64,000 bases of DNA. It comes from Brachynemurus nebulosus. Lineage: Eukaryota; Arthropoda; Insecta; Neuroptera; Myrmeleontidae. The notes beneath the pieces are model-generated. The model did not search any database. It was not told the DNA's origin and saw only the letters and a program-made list of their open reading frames with translations. The stretch covers positions 22,840,598-22,904,597 of the forward strand of contig JAPWDM010000008.1 of the NCBI GenBank assembly GCA_035578155.1, given 5' to 3'. Of the stretch, positions 37,242 through 50,801 are shown piece after piece; positions within the stretch are counted from its first letter, which is position 1; each line of letters begins with the position of its first letter. The translations under genes and the position numbers were made by a program.

Positions 37242-38052
37242 AATTTTTTCAATCACTTTGTGATTTTTAATTTTTAAAGACCTTTCATGCTTAAATAGGA
37301 TATTATAATTTTAAAGTTGCAAAAAATTCTCATGTTGGCTATATTAGTTTGTCTCCCATATTCTAGAAACAGTTTTGAGAAATTTTAATTATCTTTTACA
37401 GTTCCAAATATATGAGACCGGTTTGTTTTTAAATTGGCACCCGGTAAATAACTAATAGAATATTATTTATGTGACTTCAAGTATGTATTAGCTCAATTAG
37501 CTGTATTTTGTAAATAGGTATAATGACCTAATGACAATGAGGTGCGTACACTATTAACCTATATTTTTATAAAGCGAAAGTTTTATGTACAATGACCTAC
37601 AAAAATTTTAGAAAAATTCTAATTAATTGTTTAGAATGAATTTTTTTTTACAGAAATTTTTGAAGTTGATGTAAGTAAATGATATTTAGGCTACTGAAGT
37701 CAGTTACAGATGTTTGCTAAATTTATAACTCATATAAGTATGAATATTACCTGCAATTGTTTTATTACAAAATATGTTAATTTTTTTGTACGCTACTGTA
37801 CACTTAATTTCAAAAGATTCGGTAAACATATTTTGTTGATGAAAAGTTTAACATTCAAAAAAACAAAAACAAAAAATATGTTAGGTAGTCAGAGCCTGAT
37901 TAAGGATTTTTTTCTAGGGGCCATTTTTTAACAAGTTTTTGACAATCAAAAATTTCTGAAATGAAACATAATCGGAACAAATTAACTAGCAAAACTTAAT
38001 TAGTAAATTGAGACCTTTCTCCCCTATTTTTTCGGAGAGTTATATATTTTAC

Positions 38053-38960
<908 letters not shown>

Positions 38961-39337
38961 AATAAAATTCTGGTGTACTTTATCTGTGGGTATAACTGAC
39001 TTTACCATAATGAAAAGCGGTGATTTTCCAATAATTATACGAAATTATTTGTACTTAAGAAAATTTAAGTATCCTTAGATAACAAATACAAGTAAATTTT
39101 TCCAAAAGCTGACATCAATATTTTTAAATCTTTTAAAATGCAAACCTTTAAATATCTCAGTTTAACAACAAAGGCAGTTATGCCACTTTCAAAATTAACC
39201 ATACAATTGCATATAAAAGCAATTAAAAGGTTAAAATATAAAAAAATTAGTTTTTTGTGCACAAAAAAAAAAAAAATGGACTGTGTCGTCTGTGTTTCCT
39301 AAATGGAAAACATTCATTACCGGTCAAACGGCATGTA
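38961..39337. other. No gene seen
   Basis: AT-rich spacer without motifs. Confidence 0.4.
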
Positions 39338-40586
39338 TAGGAATTTGGGTATGAATAGGAACAAAACAAATAATTTCTTTTAATTACTGTAATTTTTTAG
39401 TTTTTACCTTAAAGACGGCTGTATTTGATTCCTACATGAATTAAAATTAATAAGTAATATAAAATAAATTTAACTAATGTTAAAACTAATAAAATTATTA
39501 AAAAATTAAATGTCAAAAATCAGTAGTAAAATGGCACGAAAATTAGGTTACCAAAAGTTGCTTCGTAATTTGCTTAAACTGTGTTTATGTTCAAAAGGGT
39601 GGTAAATTTAAAAAACTGGATTCTTTATTTATTCAAAATATGTAAAATTATGCCAATTGTTTACAGACATTTTGCATATTTGTCCAAATTACTAATTGGG
39701 GTGAATAGGACCAACATTAGGGGTCACTGGGAACGAAGACAGGGGCAATCGGAACGGATGCAGCATGAATAGGAACGCGTATCAGATCAATAGGAACGCT
39801 AGAGTCAGAATGGGAACCACTCTGGAATGACGTGGGCGAACCAAAATTTTACGAATATTTAGATCATTATAATTCAAAATTAGTACATATATGTTACTTA
39901 TATTTTTGTTCAATTGAAAAAATGTGTTAAATATGGAATGTAAATAAGTTTATATTTATTTTAATACACTAGATGTTTTGTTTAAGACGTTTAATATCGC
40001 ATAATTTTAAGAGTATTCTAGAAGGCTTGTTAAAAATAAAATATGTAGAAATAAATTTATTACAAACTTCGAATAAAAGTGAGACGTGTACAAAGATACA
40101 TTAGTATACATAACGTACATGTGATAGGTTAGTACCAACAAAATGTGTTAAATATATTGTAATGTAAGCGTGACACATACGTACAAATGGTTTTTTATTT
40201 GCCGAACGATTGTATCGAAGAGGTTAAGTTTAAGATATATGCATATTTTTTCGTTTTTTTTTTTTTTTTTTCATTCTCCTACCAGTAAAATTAATTTATC
40301 AGCTATTGTTACCATTTTATAGACAAACTGGACAGCCATGTTCAAAATTCCTATTGACCCCTCATTCGTTCCCCGACACCCCCGAAGTGCGGGGTGAATG
40401 GAAATGACTAATTTTTTTCAATTTTCTAGCTAAATAAAAACGAAAGTGGATTTTTCAAATGGTAAATATGAAAAATAAATCACCGGAAACAATATCAATC
40501 TATTTTGTATCGTCTAGTAAATCGAAAAAAGTATGAAAATCGATGACAAAGTTGAAAATCGTTCCGATTCAGCCCAAACTACGGTA
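39338..40586. mobile_element. TIR element with GGAAC-rich repeats
   Basis: TATAGGAATTTGGGTATGAA and the imperfect inverse (TATACCGTAGTTTGGGCTGA) bound about 1.25 kb. Words AATAGGAAC / GGGGTGAAT / ATCGGAACG recur in both orientations (about 39355, 39698, 39745, 39768, 40345 inverse, 40388). No coding motif. Confidence 0.55.
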
Positions 40587-40851
40587 TATGTTTTACCACA
40601 TTTCTCGTCGAAAATGGCGGGCACAGTTTTTTAAAATAGTGTCAGAACCGCGTGGTTCCGGCTTCTAATTCTTATTTTAATTTTTACGAAAAAGATAGGC
40701 CGATGGGATCGGTTTTTTTTCATTAAAAAATAATACAAAGTATAAGGTTCATAAAACTATTTTTTTTTCTCACGAAAGTTGGATAAAATATGATAAATTT
40801 TACAAATTTATTCGTGCCTAAGCTACTCCCGGTTACAACAACACACGATAA

Positions 40852-41024
40852 GTGCCGACGCACACATGCGTGTTTTTACCGCTGCGTGCACGCAGCGGCA
40901 CCGCAAAACGTGATGCACACATGCGTGTTTTTAATACTGCGGCGCCGCAGCGTTTATAAAGTACATTGAGTTAAATTGTGTGATGCACACATACTTGCGG
41001 TGGCGCCGCAGCGTGCATCGGCAC
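40852..41024. mobile_element. PIF/Harbinger-like MITE, TSD TAA
   Basis: GTGCCGACGCACAC and the inverse of GTGCCGATGCACGC end a 173-bp, GC-rich element, with TAA at 40849-40851 and 41025-41027. GATGCACACATGCGTG-type and GGCGCCGCAGCG words repeat inside. Confidence 0.85.
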
Positions 41025-41171
41025 TAAATGAGAACATTAACATTAACTATTTCGTTTAATTTGTCCGTGACATACAATTTTCTTTTTGCTAATCGATGCA
41101 GAATCATCTGTTTTTTAACATATTTCAAATTCAATGGAAAAAGTTGTAATTTTCTTTTCGAGTATACATCT

Positions 41172-42840
41172 TTAGTTGACTTACAAGGAAAAGGCAAGAA
41201 GTCGAAAATTCAAAAAAATATGAAACTTTGTCAGTATATAGAGGGTGGCGACCTAATAACATAAAAAATATCAGTTACTGCTAAAAAACGTTTTTAAGGG
41301 GTGAATCATCCCCTCAAAGTTGGAACTCAAAAATTTAAAAATCGATGAAATTTTGTTTATAGATACCTTAAAAAACTCTAGTAACAAATATAACATTATT
41401 TTTTGCATTTACACATTTTTAAGGGTTGAAACCACCCCTCAACTGTGTACTTAAAAATTTAAAAATTGATAATATTTTGTTTATACATATCACAAATGTT
41501 TACGGGTTGAAACCACCCCTTCATGTGTGTACTTAAAAATTTATATGATATTTTGTTTATATATACCATACAGAGCTCTAGTAATAAATATAACATTATT
41601 TTTTGAATCCACAAATTTTGAAGGGTTGAAACCACCCCTTTAAATGGGTACCTAAAAAATTAAAAATTGTCGATATTTTGTTTTTACACATTAGATGAAA
41701 TTCTAATAATAAATATAACATTATTTCTTGGGTCCACACATTTTTAAGGGATAAAACCACCCCTTCAAGTGTGTGCTTAGAAAATTTAAAATTGACGAAA
41801 TTTTATTTATATATACTATAAAGAATTTTAGTAATAAATATAATATTATTTTTAAGGGGTGAAACCACCCCTTCAGCTGCAGACTTGAAAATTTAAAAAT
41901 TCCGAGATTTTATTCACATAATTAATATATCACATAAAAATTGATTAATAATTTGTTCCTATTTTGCTTCCATAAATTTATAGTGGTGAAATATCCTTTC
42001 CAGATTGGAAATTAGAAACAAAAATTGAGGAAATTTTGTCAGTTTTGCAATTTCTAGTTTACAACTTGGAGAGGGTGTTTCACCCCCTAGAACTGTGTGA
42101 AAGAATATATTTATAATATATTTATCGTTAGGTCTCTATGTAATATATGTAAACACAATATCGCCATTTTTCAAATTTTTAGGTACGCACTTGAAGGGAT
42201 GGTTTGAAAATTTGTGGATGTACAAAATAATGTTATATTTATTACTAGAGCTCTGTATAGTATATGTAGACAAAATATCATAAATTTATAAATTTTTAAG
42301 TACACATATGAAAGGGTAGTTTCAACCCCTAAAAATTTATAGCTGCAAAAAATAATGTTATATTTATTACTAGAGCTCTATATTGTATATATAAACAAAA
42401 TATCATCAATTTATAAATTTTTAAGTACACATATGAAGGGGTGGTTTAAACCCCTAAAAATTTGTAGATGCAAAAAATAATGTTATATTTATTATTAGAG
42501 CTCTGTATAGTAGGTATATTTAAACAAAATATCATCAATTTTTAAATTTTTAAGTACACAGTTGAGGGGGGGGGGGGTTTCAACCCTTAAAAATATGTAC
42601 ATGCAAAAAATAATGTTATATTTGTTACTAGAACTTTTTAAGGTACCTATAAACAAAATTTCATCGATTTTTAAATTTTTGAGTTCCAACTTTGAGGGGA
42701 TGTTTCACCCCTTAAAAACGTTTTTTAGCAGCAACTGATATTTTTTATGTTATTAAGTAGCCACCCTCTCTATACTAACAAAGTTTCAGATTTTTTTGAA
42801 TTTTCGACTTCTTGCCCTTTCCTTGTTAGTCTTGCAGTTG
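41172..42840. mobile_element. Foldback element built of ~110-bp tandem units
   Basis: Outer arms GGCAAGAAGTCGAAAATTC and its inverse near 42797 are followed inward by GTTTTTTAGCAG-type sequence, then by about six units per arm. Units carry GGGTTGAAACCACCCCTT, a spacer, TACTTAAAAATTTAAAAAT, TTTTGTTTATA and AATATAACATTATTTTT. Orientation of the units reverses at about 41950-42050. Non-coding. Confidence 0.85.
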
Positions 42841-42956
42841 CAATTTTACGTCATCTTTTTGCCACAGTGATCTTGCTAAGTATAGAGATACGTAGTTGGT
42901 TTATCTATTATGTGTTAGTAAATAAAAACACTTTTCTTTCCAAAATACCACTATTA

Positions 42957-43270
42957 TTGCTGGCGTTCCAAACGAAAATTTTGTTAGCCTAACGTTAGCC
43001 AACAGAGCTTTCACCGTTACAAACCAGAGGGCACGCATTCAAAAAATTAATATACATTATATATTAAACAACAATTTCTAACATGGTGACTGAATATTTT
43101 TATTCCATAATTTTTAAATGTGGCTGTACTTCAGAAATTAAGTATTTATACCGTGAAAAACCGTGAAAAAATATTTAACGTGCATTAATTTTTGTATCAG
43201 AGCCCTCTGGTTTGTAACGGTGAAAGCGCCGTTGGCTAACGTTAGGCTAACAAAATTTTAGTTTGGAGCG
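42957..43270. mobile_element. Palindromic element related to ZNF1/ZNF2 upstream regions
   Basis: GCTGGCGTTCCAAACGAAAA pairs with TTTTAGTTTGGAGCGTCAGC, and the arms continue through TTAGCCTAACGTTAGCCAAC and ACCGTTACAAACCAGAGGGC. ATT lies on each side. One arm is found at 26048-26328 and 31933-32110; a further half is at 46322-46395. Confidence 0.8.
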
Positions 43271-43567
43271 TCAGCATTGTGTTAATTTTAGATGTACTTC
43301 TCGACGTATATGTAGTATACATATATGTATAGTCAAATGGATATGAAAAAAACGTCCCAACATCACGGTGCAGATTTGGACGTATTTTGTTCGTTTTGCG
43401 CAAATGCGACCTTTTTGGTGGTAATATGAACCAACCTGAACAGTAAACACGGTAAACAATAATTGATGCATCTGCGCAAAACAACTGAAGTGCCTCTACC
43501 CGATGTCTATCCGTCACACTTCATCGGAACCACTGCCTCTTATAGGGATTGGCCATATAGTTATAAT

Positions 43568-46298
43568 TAATGCCCGGACTTATAGTGCAGGTCATAAATT
43601 ATCCTGTCAAAAATTGCCAGAAAAACGTATCACCATTCGTTAGAAGCGGCACATAATTTATCTATTTTTCATAAATGCATTTACAATTTTTTTCTAAATG
43701 CGCTCCGTAGTTTGTGTGCCACGAACTAAACAGGTACTCTACATATATATTTTGTTTTGAAAACAACAAAATTTCATATGAACAACATAGTCGCTCAATT
43801 TAAGTTTGTAACATCACTCGCGCGACGAACGAACACAGTTTAATTTGATCAACTGCATGTGAATTATATAAACAACCATCTCAAGAAAAAATTTTTTTTC
43901 ATACACTGAAGCTATAAATCATCCTGTCAAAAAATTGAATTGTTGAAAAAACATATATGAGAGGAGCGTGTCTTGTAAATTTTTATGAGGAGATATTTCT
44001 TGTACAAAGATACAGATAAATTAAAACTATTACATAATTCGATTTCACCACTGGGTTGGTCATCGAAAAGATGCTTGAATAGCGAAATCTGGCAAAAGTT
44101 CTAGAATATTTTTTCAATAATCAGAAAAGATATAAAAAATCCTTAATCAATGGATTGACCAACGAAAAAGTAACCAAGTACCGATATTTAGAATAAGTTC
44201 GAGAACATTGTTTTTGGAAATTAGAAAAAATATCGACTATCTAATTTCACCACCAAATTTTTCATCGAAAAGCGATCAATTAACGGAATCCGACAAAAGT
44301 TCGAGAATATTCTATTTTGAAAATAGAAAATATATCCAAAAACCAACTTCACCATCGGTTTGGGCATCAAAAAAGTGTCCAAATGCCAGAATTCGTCAAT
44401 AGTTCTAGAATATTCTTTTTGGAAATCAGAAAAATTATTGAAAATTTGGCATCACCATCAGATTGTTCATCAAAAAAGTGACCAAAAAATGAAATTCGGT
44501 AAAAGTTCTAGAATATTCTATGTGAAAATCAGATAAGATAACCAAAACTTGATTTCACCATCGAATTAGTTAGTTAAAAAGGGTCCATGTGGCGAAATCT
44601 AAATGGAAAGTTCGAGAATGTTCTATCTGGAAATCAGCAAAGATTACGAAAAATTTACTTCACCATTTTTTTAGTCATCGAAAAACAGATTGAATACAGG
44701 TGAAAAGATTTGACAAAAGTTTCTATTCGAAAATTAATAAAGATGTCGAAAAACCAATATCCGTATTAGAAGAATTATTGAAATAAAAGCTAAATAAAGA
44801 TATTTAACAAAAGTTTTGGAATGTTCTGTTCGAGAACTAGCAAAGATAACGAATTATTTATCATAAACTGGTTATAATTGATGAATTTAAGCTCCATTAG
44901 TCCCATTGATTTGGTCAACGATAGTGTATTTTAAAAAAAATGACAAATCGTTACTTTTTGCAATCGTAAACTTTTTAATCGTAAATATCTCCTAAACGGT
45001 GCGTCGTAGCTCAAAAATAATGAAATTTTTGAAGGCTTAAGCGAAGCAAGTTGTGGGTATTCCGAACGTGTTGCGACTGTCAGAACCTACTTTTCGTTAT
45101 CGAAAATTATCGATACCGCGTAACTTGTCATAAATTGGTTATAACTAGTTAATTTAGGCTCTGTTAGTCCCATTGATCTGGTCAGTAACAGAACAATTTT
45201 TAAAAAAACTACCGTTCGTTAACTTTCGCTATCGAAAACTTTAATCGTAAATATCTCCTAAACGGTGCGTCGTAGCTCAAAAATAACGAAATTTTTGAAG
45301 GCTTAAGCGAAGCAAGTTGTGGGTATTCCGAACGTATTGCCACTATCAAAACCTACTTTTCGTTATCGAAAATTATCGATACCGCGTAACTTGTCATAAA
45401 TTGGTTATAACTAGTTAATTTAGACTCTGTTAGTCTCATTGCTCTGGTCAGTAACCGAACAATTTTATAAAAAACTACTTTTCGTTAACTTTCGCTATAG
45501 AAAACTTTAATCGTAAATATCTCCTAAACGGTGCGTCGTAGCCCAAAAATAACGAAATTTTTGAAGGCTTAAGCGAAGCGAGTTGTGGGTATTCCGAACG
45601 TATTGCCACTGTCAGAACCTACTTTTCGTTATCGAAAATTATCGATATCGAAAATAACGATATTTCCAAAATGGATGATATAAGGAAAGGAAGTATTCTT
45701 TCAAATATATAATATGTACTATAAATTATACTTATTTTTCGTTATCAAAACCTTTCGATCGAAAACAGATTGCAAATAGTATCCAATTATTTTAAACTTA
45801 TAGTTGTGATTTTTTATATTGTTACTCATGTTGGTTTATTACGTTTTTATGTTCAATAAATAATCAGAAAATATTTTCCTACTTTTTTGCTTCTACGATA
45901 ATTTCAATAAACTTCATACCTACTTAATATAACTAACAACTACAACTAAAAGCTAAATTACTTAATAGTTAATACTAATAGTTGCATTTTTCAGTCATTA
46001 GTTGCAAAAAAAAAATATTTTTGTCATTGGTTATTAATTATTAGTTGCAACTAACATCAAGGCATTGGACTACTCTTTTGTTGAAAATTAATATGTTAAT
46101 AAGGTGTGCTACACTTCACTGAAAGTATCATTTTTCTTTGCATTTACATGATAACAATTAAAATTTGTAAATGACTATAGATTTTGAAATTACAGTTTAT
46201 TTTCATTTTTTAACCCCTCATACTTGTTTTTGCGCTACTGAAGAACATTCAATTTTTTGACAGGATGATTTATAGTACACTATAGTGTCCGGGCTCTA
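43568..46298. mobile_element. hAT-like element with heat-shock-element array, copy 1
   Basis: Ends TAATGCCCGGAC and the inverse of TAGAGCCCGGAC; 8-bp duplication GTTATAAT (43560-43567 and 46299-46306), fitting nTnnnnAn. Region 44090-44840 holds degenerate ~100-bp units, each with a TTCnnGAAnnTTC motif. Region 44862-45655 holds three ~266-bp units (landmarks CATAAATTGGTTATAACTAG and AATATCTCCTAAACGGTGCG). No transposase frame. Copy 2 is at 47128-49581. Confidence 0.9.
44300..44623. promoter_or_regulatory. Heat-shock-element-like cluster, copy 1
   Basis: Perfect three-pentamer motifs TTCnnGAAnnTTC at 44300-44312, 44403-44415, 44506-44518 and 44611-44623, spaced 103-105 bp. Weaker versions are near 44099, 44198 and 44815-44836. 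The match to the HSF consensus is read directly; activity is inference. Confidence 0.55.
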
Positions 46299-47127
46299 GT
46301 TATAATAATACATATATGACTTCTCGATTTGAGCCCTCTGGTTTATAACAATGTAAGCTCTGTTTCGTAATGTTAGACCAACAAAATTGTCTGGCGAACC
46401 TCGCATTCACAGATGAGACCATAGAGTTATAGAGACAACATATCTATGCCTACACTACTGGAACCAGTGTAACATGTAAGAGATAGACAATATGTTGTAT
46501 ACACACACTGGGTTTACATTGTATTAGTGCGATTTTGTGTATTTGCGTGAGTAACGCAAATAGTAGGGTCGGTCACGTGGTTCAGTTATTGCATACATAG
46601 CTATGACAGCATACGCATGTACTAGGGGATGAAACAATACCAACAACAATCAAGTCCATTATCGTGTGGTTGATCTTCAATCATCGACTGCTACTGACAA
46701 ACTGACAACTAAGAAGCCTAATGAGCACAGAAGTACACACTCGTGATTTCAGAAAAGAGATAGTTGCGGGATCTCTGTCCTCTGTGGATGAGACAGATCA
46801 AGCCTACGTACCAAAAAGTGTGATTCGAAAGTTGCAATAAGTAGCAATTTATACTGCTGACTGGTTAGTCGTCCGTCGACTCTTCAAGCGTACACTTGCA
46901 TTGTTAAGTTGTGGCCACAGTGGTGACTGTTCATTGTTACATTATTAGTAGCAGGTACATGCATAGGGTTGTTCGACTATACGTATGCATTCCCACCTCG
47001 GACCACCGCTGCATACATACAGAGTATTAACATACACAAACATCCACTACCTTACACATACCAACATAAGCTCTAAATACGTATATAACCACATATAACC
47101 TTCCACCTCCCTGCCAAGTCTGATGAC
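46299..47127. repeat. Segment duplicated upstream of ZNF3, copy 1, plus element half
   Basis: 46322-46395 is a half of the 42957 palindrome family. From about 46420 (CATAGAGTTATAGAG) to 46790 (TCTCTGTCCTCTGTGG) it matches 50802-51158 at high identity. No protein was recognised. Confidence 0.7.
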
Positions 47128-49581
47128 TAATGCCCGGACTTATAGTGCAGCTCATAAATTATCCTGTCAAAAATTGCCAGAAAAACGTATCACCATTCGT
47201 TAGAAGCGGCACATAATTTATCTATTTTTCATAAATGCATTTATAATTTTTTTCTAAATGCGCTCTATAGCTTGTGTGCCACGAACTAAACAGGTGCTCT
47301 ACATATATATTTTGTTTTGAAAACAATAAAATTTCATATGATTGCTCAATTTAAGTTTGTAACATCACTCGCGCGACGAACGAACACAGTTTAATTTGAT
47401 TAACTGCATGTGAATTATATAAGCAACCATCTCAAGAAAAAAATTTTTTTCATACACTGAAGCTATAAATCATCCTGTCAAAAAATTGAATTGTTGAAAA
47501 AACATATATGAGAGGAGCGTGTCTAGTAAATTTTTATGAGGAGACATTTCTTGTACAAAGATACAGATAAATTAAAACTATTACATAATTCGATTTCACC
47601 ACTGGGTTGGTCATCGGAAAGATGCTTGAATAGCGAAATTTGGAAAAAGTTCTAGAATATTTTTTCAATAATCAGAAAAGATATAAAAAATCCTTAATCA
47701 ATGGATTGACCAACGAAAAAGTAACCAAGTATCGATATTTAGAATAAGTTCTAGAATATTCTTTTTGGAAATTAGAAAAAATATCGACTATCTGATTTCA
47801 CCACCAAATTTTTCATCGAAAAGCGATCAATTAACGGAATTCGGCAAAAGTTCGAGAATATTCTATTCTGAAAATAGAAAATATATCCAAAAACCAACTT
47901 CACCATTGGTTTGGGCATCAAAAAAGTGTCCAAATGCCAGAATTCGTCAATAGTTCTAGAATATTCTTTTTGGAAATCAGAAAAATTATTGAAAATTTGG
48001 CATCATCATCAGATTGTTCATCAAAAAAGTGACCAAAAAATGAAATTCGGTAAAAGTTCTAGAATATTCTATGTGAAAATCAGATAAGATAACCAAAACT
48101 TGATTTCACCATCGAATTAGTTAGTTAAAAAGGATCCATGTAGCGAAATTTAACGAAAGTTCGAGAATGTTCTATCTGGAACATCAAAAAATAAATCAAA
48201 TCGAAAGTCACCGAAAAACAAATTGAATACAGGTGAAAAGATTTGACAAAAATTTCTATTTGAAAATTAATAAAGATGTCGAAAAACCAATATCCCTATT
48301 AGAAGAATTATTGAAATAGAAGCTAAATAAAGATATTTAACAAAAGTTTTAGAATGTTCTGTTCGAGAACTAGCAAAGATAACGAATTATTTATCATAAA
48401 CTGGTTATAATTGATGAATTTAAGCTCCATTAGTCCCATTGATTTGGTCAACGATAGTGTATTTTAAAAAAAATGACAAATTGTTACTTTTTGCAATCGT
48501 AAACTTTTTAATCGTAAATATCTCCTAAACGGTGCGTCGTAGCTCAAAAATAACGAATTTTTTGAAGGCGTAAGCGAAGCAAGTTGTGGATATTCCGAAC
48601 GTATTGCGACTGTCAGAACCTACTTTTCGTTATCGAAAATTATCGATACCGCGTAACTTGTCATAAATTGGTTATAACTAGTTAATTTAGGCTCTGTTAG
48701 TCCCATTGATCTGGTCAGTAACAGAACAATTTTTAAAAAAACTACCGTTCGTTAACTTTCGCTATCGAAAACTTTAATCGTAAATATCTCCTAAACGGTG
48801 CGTCGTAGCTCAAAAATAACGAAATTTTTGAAGGGTTAAGCGAAGCAGGTTGTGGGTATTCCGAACGTATTGCGACTGTCAGAACCTACTTTTCGTTATC
48901 GAAAATTATCGATATCGAAAATAACGATATTTCCAAAATGGATGGTATAAGGAAAGGAAGTATTCTTTCAAATATATAATATGTACTATAAATTATACTT
49001 ATTTTTCGTTATCAAAATCTTTCGATCGAAAACAGATTGCAAATAGTATCCAATTATTTTAAACTTATAGTTGTGATTTTTTATATTGTTACTCATGTTG
49101 GTTTATTACGTTTTTATGTTCAATAAATAATCAGAAGATAAAATATTTTCCTACTTTTTTGCTTCTACGATAATTTCAATAAACTTTATACCTACTTAAT
49201 ATAACTAACAACTACAACTAAAAGCTAAATTACTTAATAGTTAATACTAATAGTTGAATTTTTCAGTCATTAGTTGCAAAAAAAAAATATTTTTGTCATT
49301 GGTTATTAATTATTAGTTGCAACTAACATCAAGGCATCTAGCCAGTATTGGACTACTCTTTTGTTGAAAATTAATATGTTAATAAGGTGTGCTACACTTC
49401 ACTGAAAGTATCATTTTTCTTTGCATTTACATGATAACAATTAAAATTTGTAAATGACTATAGATTTTGAAATAACAGATTATTTTCATTTTTTAACCCC
49501 TCATACTTGTTTTTGCGCTACTGAAGAACATTCAATTTTTTGACAGGATGATTTATAGTACACTATAAAGTCCGGGCTCTA
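47128..49581. mobile_element. hAT-like element with heat-shock-element array, copy 2
   Basis: Same ends as copy 1; duplication CTGATGAC at 47120-47127 and 49582-49589 (again nTnnnnAn). It is 277 bp shorter, mainly because it has two rather than three of the ~266-bp units (starts 48395 and 48662). Nucleotide identity to copy 1 is very high, so both are young. Confidence 0.92.
47749..48172. promoter_or_regulatory. Heat-shock-element-like cluster, copy 2
   Basis: Five perfect TTCnnGAAnnTTC motifs at 47749-47761, 47851-47863, 47954-47966, 48057-48069 and 48160-48172, spacing 102-103 bp. The first is intact here and has lost its last base match in copy 1. Functional role is inferred from the HSF consensus only. 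Confidence 0.55.
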
Positions 49582-50102
49582 CTGATGACGTAAAATTCTG
49601 ATTACAGTCGGGATGCTAACTACACCGATATTCCGTTAACCGTACGACAATACATACACGTGGTACCCTTAACAGAATCATATACAGGTGTTTCTCTAGA
49701 CAATTTATTTTTTAATAAAAAGTAAAATATTTTTATAAAAATAAATTTTTAAGTCATATTTTCTAGCTACATAATATTTATTTCTAATTGTAAACTTGGA
49801 AATTATAATATATATGTGTATTAATAATTTTTATTATTACTATTATCATATATTTATGTTAACTTTCAAAATAATCGCCTGTATATGTTAAAAATTGAAG
49901 TTTTATTTACATAAAAATGTTTATTTACATTACAAATTTTGTCACGTAGATTGTGTATGTATACACAAACACACACAAACGGTACGCATAATGGTAGTAC
50001 GGATATCGGAAAACCGCGGTATCATAATCACAGAACAAATAGAACGAATATAACTGTCTCTTTTCTGCAATCACTTATGTGGAAGTATGTGCATCTTAGG
50101 CT

Positions 50103-50547
50103 CAGGGTTAGCAACCGTACTATAATTATAGTAGACATACTATAATTACATCCTTTTTACTATGTACTATCATGCCTTTACAATAATCCTTAAATCTACT
50201 ATAATTTCTTAAATCTATTATAATTTTTATAAACCATATTTTTAGACCGAAAAAACAAATTTTTCGTAATTAATTTCAAAATGTTTCTCATTTGGCGCCG
50301 AAATGATGACTGCTGATACAGTAGATGACTGCTGATCAATCGTGATTTCAATATATATATAGTCCTCCGGCATTTTGACAACTGGCGAGCAAAAAAAAAA
50401 AGGTCGCCGCTCTCGCCTTCCGATATAAAATGCGATAAAATTGAATTTGGCGGTTATTTTTTCTAATCTACTATAATTTTTTCAAATTTACTATAATTTT
50501 ACGACCCCAGCACAATAGTTTCACTCTTCAGGGTTGCTAACACTGCT
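50103..50547. mobile_element. hAT-like MITE, TSD CTTAGGCT
   Basis: CAGGGTTAGCAACC and the inverse of CAGTGTTAGCAACC bound 445 bp, with CTTAGGCT at 50095-50102 and 50548-50555. TACTATAATT words are repeated subterminally in both arms. A GGCGAGCAAAAAAAAAAA block at about 50385 is shared with the 3279-3655 element. Confidence 0.9.
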
Positions 50548-50801
50548 TAGGCTGCTTAGGTGTCAGTTGCTCAGTACCCGTCGTTCAGTGTAAGTCAGTC
50601 AAACAACAATAAATTTGATTGTTGAACCGGCACAAGTAGCGTTGTGGTATCACACACATCACATACATGTATGTGAACCAAAGGTCACGTGACGGCTATC
50701 ACCACTCACACAAACAAGAGTTTACCGCACAAATACAAAGTAAACACCGTGCACATATACAACATATTTTCTATCTCAAGTGGTTACACAGGTTCCAGTC
50801 A

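Larger units (their letters stand above)
36722..37466. mobile_element. Foldback element with tRNA-derived segments in both arms
   Basis: AATATTTTATTAGTT at the left end pairs with AACTAATAGAATATT at the right, and the arms (about 290 bp each) match throughout: GAGACCGGTTTGTTTTTAAA, ATGTTGGCTATATTAGT, AATCACTTTGTGATTTTT and a tRNA-like block next to the centre. The centre (about 37030-37160) is unique apart from a fragment TCCGGCTCGGGCGACTGTCG resembling the tRNA-like 3' end. It may be a foldback transposon that captured a tRNA, or two SINEs in head-to-head orientation. Confidence 0.75.

Noticed and set aside
44208..44402. 64-codon frame, with a similar 62-codon frame at 47765-47953
   Set aside because: Conserved only because the two transposon copies are nearly identical; no start context, domain or codon signal.
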